Below, piece after piece: positions 1 to 7,132 of a stretch of 14,264 nt of DNA. Within the stretch, counting starts at the first letter, position 1; every line of letters starts with the position of its first letter. Source of the stretch: UBA2029 sp037447125. Lineage in GTDB: Bacteria; Chloroflexota; Anaerolineae; Aggregatilineales; Aggregatilineaceae. Position numbers and translations under genes: made by a program. The DNA lies in assembly GCA_037447125.1 (NCBI GenBank), contig JBBIHG010000085.1, positions 1 through 14,264 of the forward strand, read 5' to 3'. A model generated the notes under the pieces. The model saw only the letters and a program-made list of their open reading frames with translations, did no database searches and had not been told where the DNA came from.

Positions 1-20
1 GAGGCTGGGGGTGAGGTCAA
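1..20 (-). repeat. Partial palindromic intergenic repeat, copy 1 (end only)
   Basis: The first 19 bases are the exact reverse complement of the left end of the repeat at 9626-9726 (TGACCTCACCCCC followed by AGCCTC). This is therefore the outer end of a third copy in the opposite orientation, with the rest lying before the window. The repeat ends are inverted repeats of each other, so orientation is a best reading, not certain. I recognise the general type (short GC-rich intergenic palindromes) but cannot give it an official name. Confidence 0.7.
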
Positions 21-455
21 TGCTCCTACGGCAAGCGCTTTGCTGACGACCTTTGCTCGCTCACCCTGGCCGGTCATACGCCAGGGCGACCTCTTGTGTA
101 CTTGTGACAGGCCAAAGCGTCGCTCAGCCTGCTATAGTCCTCGCCATGCGCTGGCCGCCTGAGACTTGTTCAGCGGCGCTGTGCCCCGAAAGTTCGCCAT
201 TATCTTGCCTTAAGCTTACTTATTTGGTATTGTCTTAGTTGCCGTTGTTTTCCCTGGCTCTACCTCATGTCCTCGCCAAGTATTTGGACCAGCCTGCGCT
301 TGCCTGCTGACGCACGAAAGGAGACGCTATCGCCTAACGTCAGACGCCATGACAAACGCAGTCGTTTCGTCCGGACAGGTAGACGACGTCATACACCGTT
401 CGTTCCCTGCCACCCGTTTGTTCAGACTCGTAGAGTGCATAAGGAGTGAATTCGC
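21..455. other. Non-coding region upstream of the solute-binding protein gene
   Basis: This 435-bp stretch holds no gene I can support. Base composition is visibly lower in GC than the coding DNA that follows, and the short open frames in it (for example 53-238 and 267-449) have no ribosome-binding site and no recognisable protein character. It contains one TATAGT box at 133-138 without a suitable -35, a better promoter candidate at 205-233, and a leader of about 215 bases. I looked for a riboswitch-like fold or attenuator in the leader and found only short weak complementarities (for instance CTGACG near 307 with CGTCAG near 341). Confidence 0.6.
205..233 (+). promoter_or_regulatory. Possible sigma70-type promoter for the solute-binding protein gene
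   Basis: TTGCCT (205-210) and TATTGT (228-233) are separated by exactly 17 bases in a locally AT-rich stretch. Each box matches four of six consensus bases. It would give a 5' leader of roughly 215 nt before the start codon at 456, which is long, so a closer promoter cannot be excluded. Confidence 0.35.
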
Positions 456-2108
456 ATGCGCAAACTGTCCGTGTTTCTCATCGTCATGCTGGTGGCCGGG
501 CTGGTGCCGGCCATGTCAGCCACTGCCCAGGGGGGCAACATCTTCACCGTTGGTGAGTACGGCAACCCCGTGGCGCTCGACCCGGCCATCGTCACCGATG
601 GCATTTCCTTCCACGTGACAGTACAGGGCTGCGAGGCGCTGCTCTTCTTCGACGGCCAGACCACCAACCCGATCCCCGGCCTGGCCCAGAGCTGGACCGT
701 CAACGAAGACGGCACGGTGTGGACCTTCAAGCTGGTCGAGAACGCCACCTTCCACGATGGCACGCCCTTCAACGCCGAGGCGGTGGTCTACAACTTCGAG
801 CGCTGGCGCTTCACCGATCACCCGACTCACTTCCCTGAGCTGGTCTTCGAGTACTACGAGTACATGTGGGGCGGCTTCGACGATGCCTCGCTCATCACCA
901 AGGTTGAGGCCACCGGCGAGTTCGAGGTCACCTTCACCCTTGGCGCGCCCTACGGCTCGATGCTGAACACGCTGGCCATGCCCATGTTCGCCATCTCCAG
1001 CCCGGCGGCTATCGAGGCGGCGGGCGCGGCCTATGGCACGCCGGCGGTGGGCTATTCGTGCACTGGCCCGTACAAGTTCGTTGAGTGGATCAGCGATGAC
1101 CACGTCACCCTGGTCCGCAACGAGAACTACTGGGGCGAGATCCCCGGCAATGTGGACACGATCATCTACCGCGTGATCCCCAGCGCCGCCGCGCGCCTGG
1201 CCGCCCTGCAGGCGGGCGCCATTGACGCCTTTGAGGGGCCGAACGTGGAAGACATCCCTGCCATCGAGGCCTCCGCCGATACGTACATTGAGTACCGCCC
1301 CCCCCTGAATGTCTTCTACCTGGCCTTCAGCTACCGCGTGCAGGAGTTCCGCGATCCGCTGGTGCGCCGCGCCATCGCCATGGCCATCAATCGCCAGGAG
1401 ATCGTGGACGCCTTTTACGCCCCCGGCGCGGAAGTGGCCAAGACGATGATCCCGCCCTCGCTGTGGGGCTACAATCCCGATGTGCCCGCCTTTGACTTCG
1501 ATCCCGAAGGCGCCAGGGCGCTGCTGGCCGAGGCTGGCTACCCGGATGGCTTCAGCGAAGTGACCTTGCTCGCCGTGGACGAGAACAACATGGTCACCGA
1601 CGAAGTCGTGGGCACCGTCCCGCTCACCCTGTACTTCATGCCCGTCCAGCGTCCCTATAACCCGGATGGCGCGGGCATCGGCGAGGCGATGGCCGCCTAC
1701 CTGGCCGACATCGGCCTGGATGTCACGCTCGACCAGGTTGGTGACTGGTCGGCGTACCTGGACGCTCGCCGCAACGGTGAGCTGACCGGCCTGTACCAGC
1801 TCGGCTGGACGGGCGACAATGGCGACCCTGACAACTTCCTGGGCTACTTCTACACCGGGCAGCCCAAGGCCGCCGAGGGCTACTACTACGATCCTGAGGT
1901 CGAAGCGCTGCTGCAGCAGGCGCGCACGATGACCAATCAGGCCGAGCGCGAGCCGATCTACCAGCAGGTGGATATGATGCAGCACGAGGACGTGGCTCGC
2001 CTGTACATCGCCCACTCGCGCGTGCCGCTGGCCTTCAGCAGCCGTGTGTCGGGCTATGTGACCAACCCGCTGGCGACCGAGCACTTCAAGTTCGTTTCGG
2101 TCGGCTAG
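456..2108 (+). CDS. Extracellular peptide-type ABC transporter solute-binding protein (SBP_bac_5 / DppA-OppA family)
   Basis: This 550-residue protein is the extracytoplasmic binding component of a peptide/nickel-type ABC importer. Residues 1-25 form a Sec signal peptide: a positive start (MRK), a hydrophobic core and a likely cleavage after ATAQ. Family hallmarks follow: an early 'LDPA' strand, 'GLAQSW' with 'DGTVWTFKL', 'FHDGTPFNAEAVVYNFER', 'CTGPYKFVEW', 'RRAIAMAINRQEIV' and a C-terminal 'DPDNFLGYFY' stretch. Length is normal for the family. The start is supported by AAGGAG at 441-446, nine bases upstream. No lipobox cysteine is present: the first cysteine is C59, and C59 and C202 are well placed for a possible disulfide. 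The gene is followed by a terminator at 2150 and is probably transcribed apart from the permeases. Substrate is unknown; di- or oligopeptides are the family default, but sugars or nickel are used by some members. Confidence 0.95.
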   Translation: MRKLSVFLIVMLVAGLVPAMSATAQGGNIFTVGEYGNPVALDPAIVTDGISFHVTVQGCEALLFFDGQTTNPIPGLAQSWTVNEDGTVWTFKLVENATFHDGTPFNAEAVVYNFERWRFTDHPTHFPELVFEYYEYMWGGFDDASLITKVEATGEFEVTFTLGAPYGSMLNTLAMPMFAISSPAAIEAAGAAYGTPAVGYSCTGPYKFVEWISDDHVTLVRNENYWGEIPGNVDTIIYRVIPSAAARLAALQAGAIDAFEGPNVEDIPAIEASADTYIEYRPPLNVFYLAFSYRVQEFRDPLVRRAIAMAINRQEIVDAFYAPGAEVAKTMIPPSLWGYNPDVPAFDFDPEGARALLAEAGYPDGFSEVTLLAVDENNMVTDEVVGTVPLTLYFMPVQRPYNPDGAGIGEAMAAYLADIGLDVTLDQVGDWSAYLDARRNGELTGLYQLGWTGDNGDPDNFLGYFYTGQPKAAEGYYYDPEVEALLQQARTMTNQAEREPIYQQVDMMQHEDVARLYIAHSRVPLAFSSRVSGYVTNPLATEHFKFVSVG

Positions 2109-2149
2109 CTAGGTGTGAGACTGTTAGGCGCTTTCTAGCATGAGACTGG

Positions 2150-2187
2150 AATGGGACTGCCTGGTCTGGCGGTCCCATTTCTGTTTC
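2150..2187 (+). terminator. Rho-independent terminator after the solute-binding protein gene
   Basis: A 12-bp stem, AATGGGACTGCC (2150-2161) pairing with GGCGGTCCCATT (2168-2179) with one T-G wobble, encloses a six-base loop and is followed by a T-rich run (TCTGTTT). It lies 42 bases past the stop codon. It should stop or strongly reduce read-through into the permease genes. Confidence 0.85.
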
Positions 2188-2197
2188 GGGCGAAGGC

Positions 2198-2294
2198 TGA
2201 CCTCACCCCCCGCCTCGCTGCGCTCGGCTTGCCCCCTCTCCGCAGCGAAGAGGGGGCAGCGAGGCGCGTTAGCGCCAAGCGGGGGTGAGGTAGA
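2198..2294 (+). repeat. Palindromic intergenic repeat, copy 2
   Basis: This unit of about 97 bp has inverted ends, TGACCTCACCCCC at 2198-2210 and GGGGGTGAGGTAGA at 2281-2294. Its core hairpin is GCCCCCTCT (2231-2239) with AGAGGGGGC (2249-2257). Its first 45 bases match those of the copy at 9626 at 42 positions, in the same orientation; the right halves differ much more. It sits between the terminator of the binding-protein gene and the promoter of the permease pair. No coding potential is apparent. It could be a miniature inverted-repeat element or a palindromic unit that spreads by another route. Confidence 0.8.
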
Positions 2295-2358
2295 CCGGGC
2301 GCAGCAAAGCGGCGCCCCTGCCTGACAGGCTGTGCCCACGCCAGCGGGCGAAAACACT

Positions 2359-2387
2359 TTGTGTCGGGGACATTTCGTCGCTACAAT
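2359..2387 (+). promoter_or_regulatory. Candidate sigma70-type promoter for the permease genes
   Basis: TTGTGT (2359-2364) and TACAAT (2382-2387) are 17 bases apart. The -10 box matches five of six consensus bases. Transcription would begin near 2394, about 30 bases before the dppB start. With the terminator at 2150 this suggests the permease pair has its own promoter. Confidence 0.6.
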
Positions 2388-2425
2388 TCGGCCCGCACAT
2401 CTTCGCACCACAAGCGGACAGGCCT

Positions 2426-3427
<1,002 letters not shown>

Positions 3428-3431
3428 CCGC

Positions 3432-4409
3432 ATGGACGAATCCAAACCCCTGACCCTCGTTCAGTACACCTGGCGCGAGCTCATGATGGAGCGCCTGGCG
3501 CTGATGGGCGACTTTTTCAGGCGGCTGCGGCGCAGCCCCAGCGCGCGCGTCGGCGGGGTCATCGTGATTATTACCGTCAGCATCTCCATCCTCGTGCCGC
3601 TCCTGGACGACTACAACGCCAAGCGTGACGGCAACCTGCCACTGCGCTACGCCGAGCCGGACTGCATTGCTGGCTGGCTGCGCGCCAACCTCAGCGACAG
3701 CCAGCCGAACATGACATTGCGCGAGATGGAGTGCGAGCTGCCCTTCGGCGCGGACAAGAACGGGCGCGACATCATGCGCCGCGTCGGGCATGGCATGTCC
3801 GTCTCGCTGCAGGCGGGCGTGCTCGCGGTGACTATCTCGCTCTCGGTCGGCGTGGTGACCGGGCTGGCGGGCGGTTACTTCGGCGGGTGGGTGGACAGCG
3901 TGCTGGGGCGGATCATGGACGTGATCCTGGCTTTCCCCTCGCTGCTGCTGGCCGTGGCCATTGTGACGGTGGCCGGGCCCAGCCTGCGCAACGGCATGAT
4001 CGCCGTCGCCATCACGCAGATACCCGTCTTCGCCCGCTTAGCGCGCTCGATGGCCATCTCCATCCGCAACACGGAGTACGTGATGGCGGCGGAGAGCGTT
4101 GGCGCGCGGGACGGCGGCATTCTGTTCCGGCACATCTTGCCCAACAGCCTGGCCCCGCTTATCGTGCAGACGACACTCGGCCTGGGCACAGCGGTGGTCG
4201 AGACGGCGGCGCTCGGCTTCCTGGGCCTGGGGCAGCAGCCGCCGTTCCCGGAGCTGGGCAAGATGCTGGCTGAGAGCCAGCAGTCGCTGGCTTCCGGCAA
4301 GTGGTGGGTGACGATCTTCCCCGGCTCGGCGATCATTATGGTGGTGCTGGGCTTCAACCTGCTCGGCGATGGCCTGCGCGATGTGCTCGACCCGCGCTTG
4401 AAGCAGTAG
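3432..4409 (+). CDS. dppC: Peptide-type ABC transporter permease, DppC family
   Basis: This 325-residue protein is the partner channel subunit of the DppB-type permease. It starts with a cytoplasmic N-terminus rich in Arg (RRLRRSPSARVGG), typical of DppC/OppC, then a first membrane helix at about 37-57. An external loop leads to the signature 'FGADKNGRD' (family form LGTDxxGRD). The EAA loop is 'AAESVGARDGGILFRHILPN' near residues 219-238, followed by 'GFLGLGQQPPFPELG', a conserved family end region. The external loop carries two cysteines, C78 and C101, which could form a disulfide outside the membrane. AAGGT at 3418-3422, inside the end of dppB, is the likely ribosome-binding site, so translation is probably coupled. 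No ATPase (DppD/DppF type) follows; the operon ends at a terminator at 4441. Confidence 0.94.
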   Translation: MDESKPLTLVQYTWRELMMERLALMGDFFRRLRRSPSARVGGVIVIITVSISILVPLLDDYNAKRDGNLPLRYAEPDCIAGWLRANLSDSQPNMTLREMECELPFGADKNGRDIMRRVGHGMSVSLQAGVLAVTISLSVGVVTGLAGGYFGGWVDSVLGRIMDVILAFPSLLLAVAIVTVAGPSLRNGMIAVAITQIPVFARLARSMAISIRNTEYVMAAESVGARDGGILFRHILPNSLAPLIVQTTLGLGTAVVETAALGFLGLGQQPPFPELGKMLAESQQSLASGKWWVTIFPGSAIIMVVLGFNLLGDGLRDVLDPRLKQ

Positions 4410-4440
4410 TCGCGTCCGCAATTCGTCCGCGCATGGTGTG

Positions 4441-4475
4441 GCGCCCACCGGACTCGTGGTGGGCGCTGTTCATTT
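4441..4475 (+). terminator. Rho-independent terminator after dppC
   Basis: GCGCCCACC (4441-4449) pairs perfectly with GGTGGGCGC (4458-4466) around an eight-base loop, and TGTTCATTT follows. It lies 31 bases past the dppC stop and closes the permease operon. Confidence 0.85.
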
Positions 4476-4535
4476 CCACGCGCGGAGGGGGGATGAGACC
4501 GCGCGGCGGGTGCGTTTCAGTCCTGGGGCAGAGGA

Positions 4536-4621
4536 TCACCGCGGAGACGCCGAGGGCGCGGAGAAGAACAGAGCATCTTCTCATGGTCCTCCTCTGCGCA
4601 CTCTGCGCCTCCGCGGTTCAA
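4536..4621. repeat. Short inverted repeat of the CACCGCRGAGRCGC family, no ORF inside
   Basis: The left arm at 4536-4566 (beginning TCACCGCGGAGACGC) and the right arm at 4591-4621 (ending GCGCCTCCGCGGTTCAA) are imperfect inverted repeats about 30 bases long with a spacer of about 24 bases. The same arms, with CCGCAGAGGCGCAGAG instead of CCGCGGAG, flank the GxxExxY gene at 5971-6458. This is therefore the short, empty form of that family, and the pair brackets nurA. The rest of 4410-4734 holds the terminator at 4441 and the promoter at 4660; I see nothing else in it. Confidence 0.75.
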
Positions 4622-4659
4622 CTTCCCGCCCCAGGCCCCGAACGCTCCTTTTGCCGCGC

Positions 4660-4688
4660 TTGACGCCCCAGAACATCAGTGCTACACT
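4660..4688 (+). promoter_or_regulatory. Strong sigma70-type promoter for nurA
   Basis: TTGACG (4660-4665) and TACACT (4683-4688) are separated by exactly 17 bases, matching consensus at five and four of six positions. The predicted start site is near 4695, about 40 bases before the GTG start of nurA. This is the clearest promoter in the window and argues against the longer reading of the nurA frame. Confidence 0.75.
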
Positions 4689-4734
4689 GGCCGCCATCAA
4701 CACGCATCCCTTAAGAGAGCCGGGAGGCGGGACA

Positions 4735-5970
4735 GTGACGCTCGAATTCGAGAAGGTTGTGGAGCAGGTGGCACGCATGGGCCGCGCCCTGGCCGCGCGC
4801 AGCGACTCGCTGAGCGAGCGCAGCGCGCTCGCCTGGGAGCGGTTGGCCCTGCTCGGCGACGTGGACGCCGCGCGCGAGCGCGTGGCTCTGGCTCGCGTCC
4901 GCGACGCGGGCTTTCGTGGGGCGGCGCTGCTCGACGAGCCGGCGAACCGCGCCTACCCGCTGCCACCCCTGCCACCGCGCGCCACCATCCTGGCCGCCGA
5001 CGGCTCGCAGGTCTATCCCAACCCCCACGCGGCGGCGCTCTATTACCTGATCAACGTGGGCATCTTCGTCTACCATCACGGGACGGACGCCCTGCCGGAG
5101 CAGATCACCGAGCCACAGCTTCACTACAGCGAAACGGCCCTGCACGACACGAACGGTCAGCTCATCACCAACGCGGCAGTCAACGCGCGGCGTAGCGTGC
5201 AGGAGCTGGCTCTCCTGGCCCGCGCAGCATGGGCGCGGGCGGAGGGCGCGGGGCCGCTGCTGGCGATCAGCGATGGGCCGCTGCTCTTCTGGGTAGAAAA
5301 GGATGTGCCCGACCGCAAGCAGCTTGAGGCCGAGTACCTGGGCTGGCTGGTCAACCTGCACGACCTGCACACTGACCGCTCCGCGCGCGGCGAGTCCGCC
5401 AGCCTGCTCGGTTACGTAGACCGGCCGGCGAGCACCTTCCTGATCAGCCTGCTGCACCTGATGGGCCTGGACGAGGGCGATGTGCGCGCCCCGGTGCTGA
5501 AGTCCAACGGCGACCTGGAAGGGCTGACCGACCAGGCGCTGCTCTTGCGGCTGCTGGGGCCGGGCGAGCGGTCGGCGCTGCTGGTACAGCAGTCGCCGCG
5601 CAACAAGGACTATCACGACAAGGGTGCCAGCTACGAGATCGCCTGCTTCTACCTCAACGTGAGCAGTGGCCCGCCGTACCATCTGGCGCGCGTCGAGCTG
5701 CCGATGTGGGTGGCGGGCGATCCGGCGCTGGTAGACGCCGCGCACGCCCTGGTCTATGACCAGTGCCAGTTGATGTGGCGCTATCCCTACGCCCTCACCC
5801 GCGCCGATGAACTGGCCGTGGTGCGCAACCAGGAGCGGACGCAGCTCAACGATCTGATCGAGATCGAGCTGCGTCGCCACGCCCAGGAAGTCGCCCATTC
5901 GGAGAAGCTGGACTCGAAGGTCGTGCGGCACGGGCGCATGCGCTACGGCCAGGCGCGGCAGAAGAAGTGA
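4735..5970 (+). CDS. nurA: NurA-family DNA nuclease
   Basis: This 411-residue protein belongs to the NurA nucleases, which act with the HerA ATPase to resect DNA ends for double-strand break repair. After a helical N-terminus, the family's metal-binding aspartate appears in 'AADGSQVYPN' (D89), with a second in 'ISDGPLLFW' (D180). Later family blocks are 'LLGYVDRPAS', 'YHDKGASYEIACFYLN', 'ARVELPMWVA' and a C-terminal 'YPYALTRADELAVVRNQER'. The start is GTG: GGGAGG at 4722-4727 lies seven bases upstream, and the promoter at 4660 sits just before. The frame stays open back to 4438, but that stretch covers a terminator, an inverted repeat and the promoter. Most described members are archaeal; bacterial ones are known in thermophilic and Chloroflexota lineages. 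The herA gene lies 1.2 kb downstream, separated by a cassette and one small gene. No signal peptide or membrane helix is present. Confidence 0.92.
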   Translation: MTLEFEKVVEQVARMGRALAARSDSLSERSALAWERLALLGDVDAARERVALARVRDAGFRGAALLDEPANRAYPLPPLPPRATILAADGSQVYPNPHAAALYYLINVGIFVYHHGTDALPEQITEPQLHYSETALHDTNGQLITNAAVNARRSVQELALLARAAWARAEGAGPLLAISDGPLLFWVEKDVPDRKQLEAEYLGWLVNLHDLHTDRSARGESASLLGYVDRPASTFLISLLHLMGLDEGDVRAPVLKSNGDLEGLTDQALLLRLLGPGERSALLVQQSPRNKDYHDKGASYEIACFYLNVSSGPPYHLARVELPMWVAGDPALVDAAHALVYDQCQLMWRYPYALTRADELAVVRNQERTQLNDLIEIELRRHAQEVAHSEKLDSKVVRHGRMRYGQARQKK

Positions 5971-6000
5971 TTCACCGCAGAGGCGCAGAGAACGCAGAGG
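5971..6000 (+). repeat. Left inverted arm of the GxxExxY cassette
   Basis: It begins TTCACCGCAGAGGCGCAGAG and ends AACGCAGAGG. It abuts the nurA stop codon, and its last bases (AGAGG) are placed as ribosome-binding site for the gene inside. Confidence 0.75.
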
Positions 6001-6009
6001 AAAAGCGGT

Positions 6010-6408
6010 TTGAGTAACAGCAACGAGGCCAATGCGCTGACGCAGCAAATCATCGGCGCGGCGATTGAAGTGCACCGGGCGCTTGGCCCCGGCCTGCTGG
6101 AGTCGGCCTATGAGGCGTGCTTGTGCCGCGAGTTGAGCCTGCGCCAGATACCGTTCGAATGCCAGAAGCAGCTACCCGTCAGCTACAAGGGCATCGAAGT
6201 GGATTGCGGCTACCGGCTTGACCTGCTGGTTGATGGCGCAGTGCCGGTCGAGCTAAAGGCAGTGGAGCAACTGCTGCCCGTTCATGAAGCCCAGGTCTTG
6301 TCCTACCTGCGCCTGGGTGGTTGGCAGGTCGGGCTGTTGGTCAATTTCCATGTGCCTGTCCTCAAACAGGGTATCAAGCGTATTGTCCTGGGCTTGAGCG
6401 AGACCTAG
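6010..6408 (+). CDS. GxxExxY protein (PD-(D/E)XK nuclease-fold family)
   Basis: This 132-residue protein shows the defining motif G28-L-L-E31-S-A-Y34, preceded by 'AAIEVHRALGPG', the usual opening of the GxxExxY family. Pfam places the family in the PD-(D/E)XK nuclease superfamily, and the matching residues are visible: D71 in 'YRLDLLVDG' and E81-L-K83 in 'VPVELKAVE'. Length is typical (about 125-135). The start appears to be TTG at 6010, with AGAGGA at 5996-6001 as ribosome-binding site; no in-frame ATG lies near. The gene uses visibly fewer GC-ending codons than nurA or herA (not counted), which fits separate origin. Its biological role is not established; nuclease activity is inferred from fold and has not been seen in this sequence. 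It lies within the nurA-herA cluster, but the flanking arms suggest a passenger. Confidence 0.85.
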   Translation: MSNSNEANALTQQIIGAAIEVHRALGPGLLESAYEACLCRELSLRQIPFECQKQLPVSYKGIEVDCGYRLDLLVDGAVPVELKAVEQLLPVHEAQVLSYLRLGGWQVGLLVNFHVPVLKQGIKRIVLGLSET

Positions 6409-6428
6409 GGGAATCACTATTCAGGAAT

Positions 6429-6458
6429 CTCTGCGCCCTCTGCGCCTCTGCGGTTCAA
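6429..6458 (-). repeat. Right inverted arm of the GxxExxY cassette
   Basis: Read on the - strand it begins TTGAACCGCAGAGGCGCAGA, matching the left arm at 5971 closely. It ends 25 bases before the start of the next gene and leaves that gene's GGGGAG ribosome-binding site intact. Confidence 0.75.
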
Positions 6459-6483
6459 ATAGCACTTCATCAGGGGAGAGACC

Positions 6484-7095
6484 ATGATGGTCGAGACAGA
6501 GCAGCAACCCCTCATCGGCCAGGTGCTGCGCGCCAGTACGGTCGGCTTCGTCTGCGGCACGCGCAGCCAGCAGATCGAGCACCCGGCCTTTGGCGCGTTT
6601 GTGCGCACGCGGCAGGACTCCGCCGCTGACCTGGACGTGATCGGCGTGATTCACGCCATCAGCATTGACGACGATCCGCTCGTCCGCCAGATGATCCTGG
6701 CCAACAACATGACTCAGGCGGCCATCCGCGATCAGCGCGAGAACCGCATGGTGCCACTGGAAATCAGCGTGCTGAATGTGGGCTACATCCAGAGCGGGCG
6801 CGTCCACCAGACGCTGCCGCCGCGCCCGCCGCTCAGCCTGGACCCGGTCTTGCTCTGCGACGCAGCGACCGTTGCCCGCTTCACGGAACGTCTGGACTTT
6901 CTGCGGCTGGTGCTCAATGCCAGCGACGCGCCGACAGAGCAACTGGTCGCGGCGGCGCTGAAGTGCGCGGCGGAGTCGCGCCCGCAGGCCGAGCGACGCG
7001 CCTTCCTGGTGGACGCCGGGCGGCTGCTGGCCGGTCTGCTGGGCCAGGACTTGCCGCGCTTGCAACACCTGTTGCAGTTGATCAGGCCGGCGTGA
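6484..7095 (+). CDS. Unrecognised small protein between nurA and herA, possibly a barrel-type HerA partner
   Basis: I cannot name the family of this 203-residue protein with certainty. The N-terminal half (about 8-100) reads as beta strands: 'IGQVLRASTVGFVCGTR', 'GAFVRTR', 'DLDVIGVIHAISIDDD', then 'PLEISVLNVGYIQSGRV'. This strand pattern, opening with a G-x-V strand and ending in a glycine-rich one, resembles the HAS-barrel that begins HerA proteins, and herA itself follows 37 bases later. The C-terminal half (about 120-203) is helical and Leu/Ala-rich, ending 'LARLLGQDLPRLQHLL'-like helices. No signal peptide or membrane segment is present. GGGGAG at 6473-6478 supports ATG 6484, though ATG 6487 is equally possible. 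Position and spacing suggest co-expression with herA and a role in the same machine; that is inference. Confidence 0.75.
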   Translation: MMVETEQQPLIGQVLRASTVGFVCGTRSQQIEHPAFGAFVRTRQDSAADLDVIGVIHAISIDDDPLVRQMILANNMTQAAIRDQRENRMVPLEISVLNVGYIQSGRVHQTLPPRPPLSLDPVLLCDAATVARFTERLDFLRLVLNASDAPTEQLVAAALKCAAESRPQAERRAFLVDAGRLLAGLLGQDLPRLQHLLQLIRPA

Positions 7096-7132
7096 GCGGC
7101 GCGCCGCGCCACATCCTGCGAGGAACACAGCC

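Larger units (their letters stand above)
5971..6458 (+). mobile_element. Repeat-bounded cassette carrying a GxxExxY gene
   Basis: A left arm at 5971-6000 (TTCACCGCAGAGGCGCAGAG onward) and a right arm at 6429-6458 (ending TGCGCCTCTGCGGTTCAA) are near-perfect inverted repeats about 30 bases long. Between them lies one small gene, and little else fits in the 488 bp. The left arm begins at the base after the nurA stop codon, and the right arm ends 25 bases before the next start. No transposase and no clear target-site duplication are visible, so mobility is inferred from structure and from the related empty copy at 4536-4621. The cassette probably arrived after the nurA-herA cluster formed, since it splits nurA from its neighbours without damaging either. 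Confidence 0.6.

Noticed and set aside
53..449. Short + strand open frames upstream of the solute-binding protein gene
   Set aside because: No ribosome-binding sites, no protein-like composition, and they overlap the probable promoter and leader. A 30-codon frame at 146, just after TATAGT, was considered as a leaderless peptide but has no support.
516..2084. Long open frame on the - strand opposite the solute-binding protein gene
   Set aside because: Such antisense frames appear opposite every long gene here (also 4711-6075, 7082-8698, 10594-12606 and 12676-14007). They follow from strong GC bias at third codon positions. Their translations lack recognisable motifs and good ribosome-binding sites.
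4438..4734. N-terminal extension of nurA by 99 codons to an upstream ATG
   Set aside because: The extension runs through a terminator, an inverted repeat and a strong promoter, and its translation is Arg/Pro-rich and unlike NurA. GTG 4735 has GGGAGG seven bases upstream.
5971..6458. Repeat arms as part of a CRISPR or integron
   Set aside because: There are only two arms in inverted orientation, with no spacers, no cas genes, no integrase and no attC-like fold.
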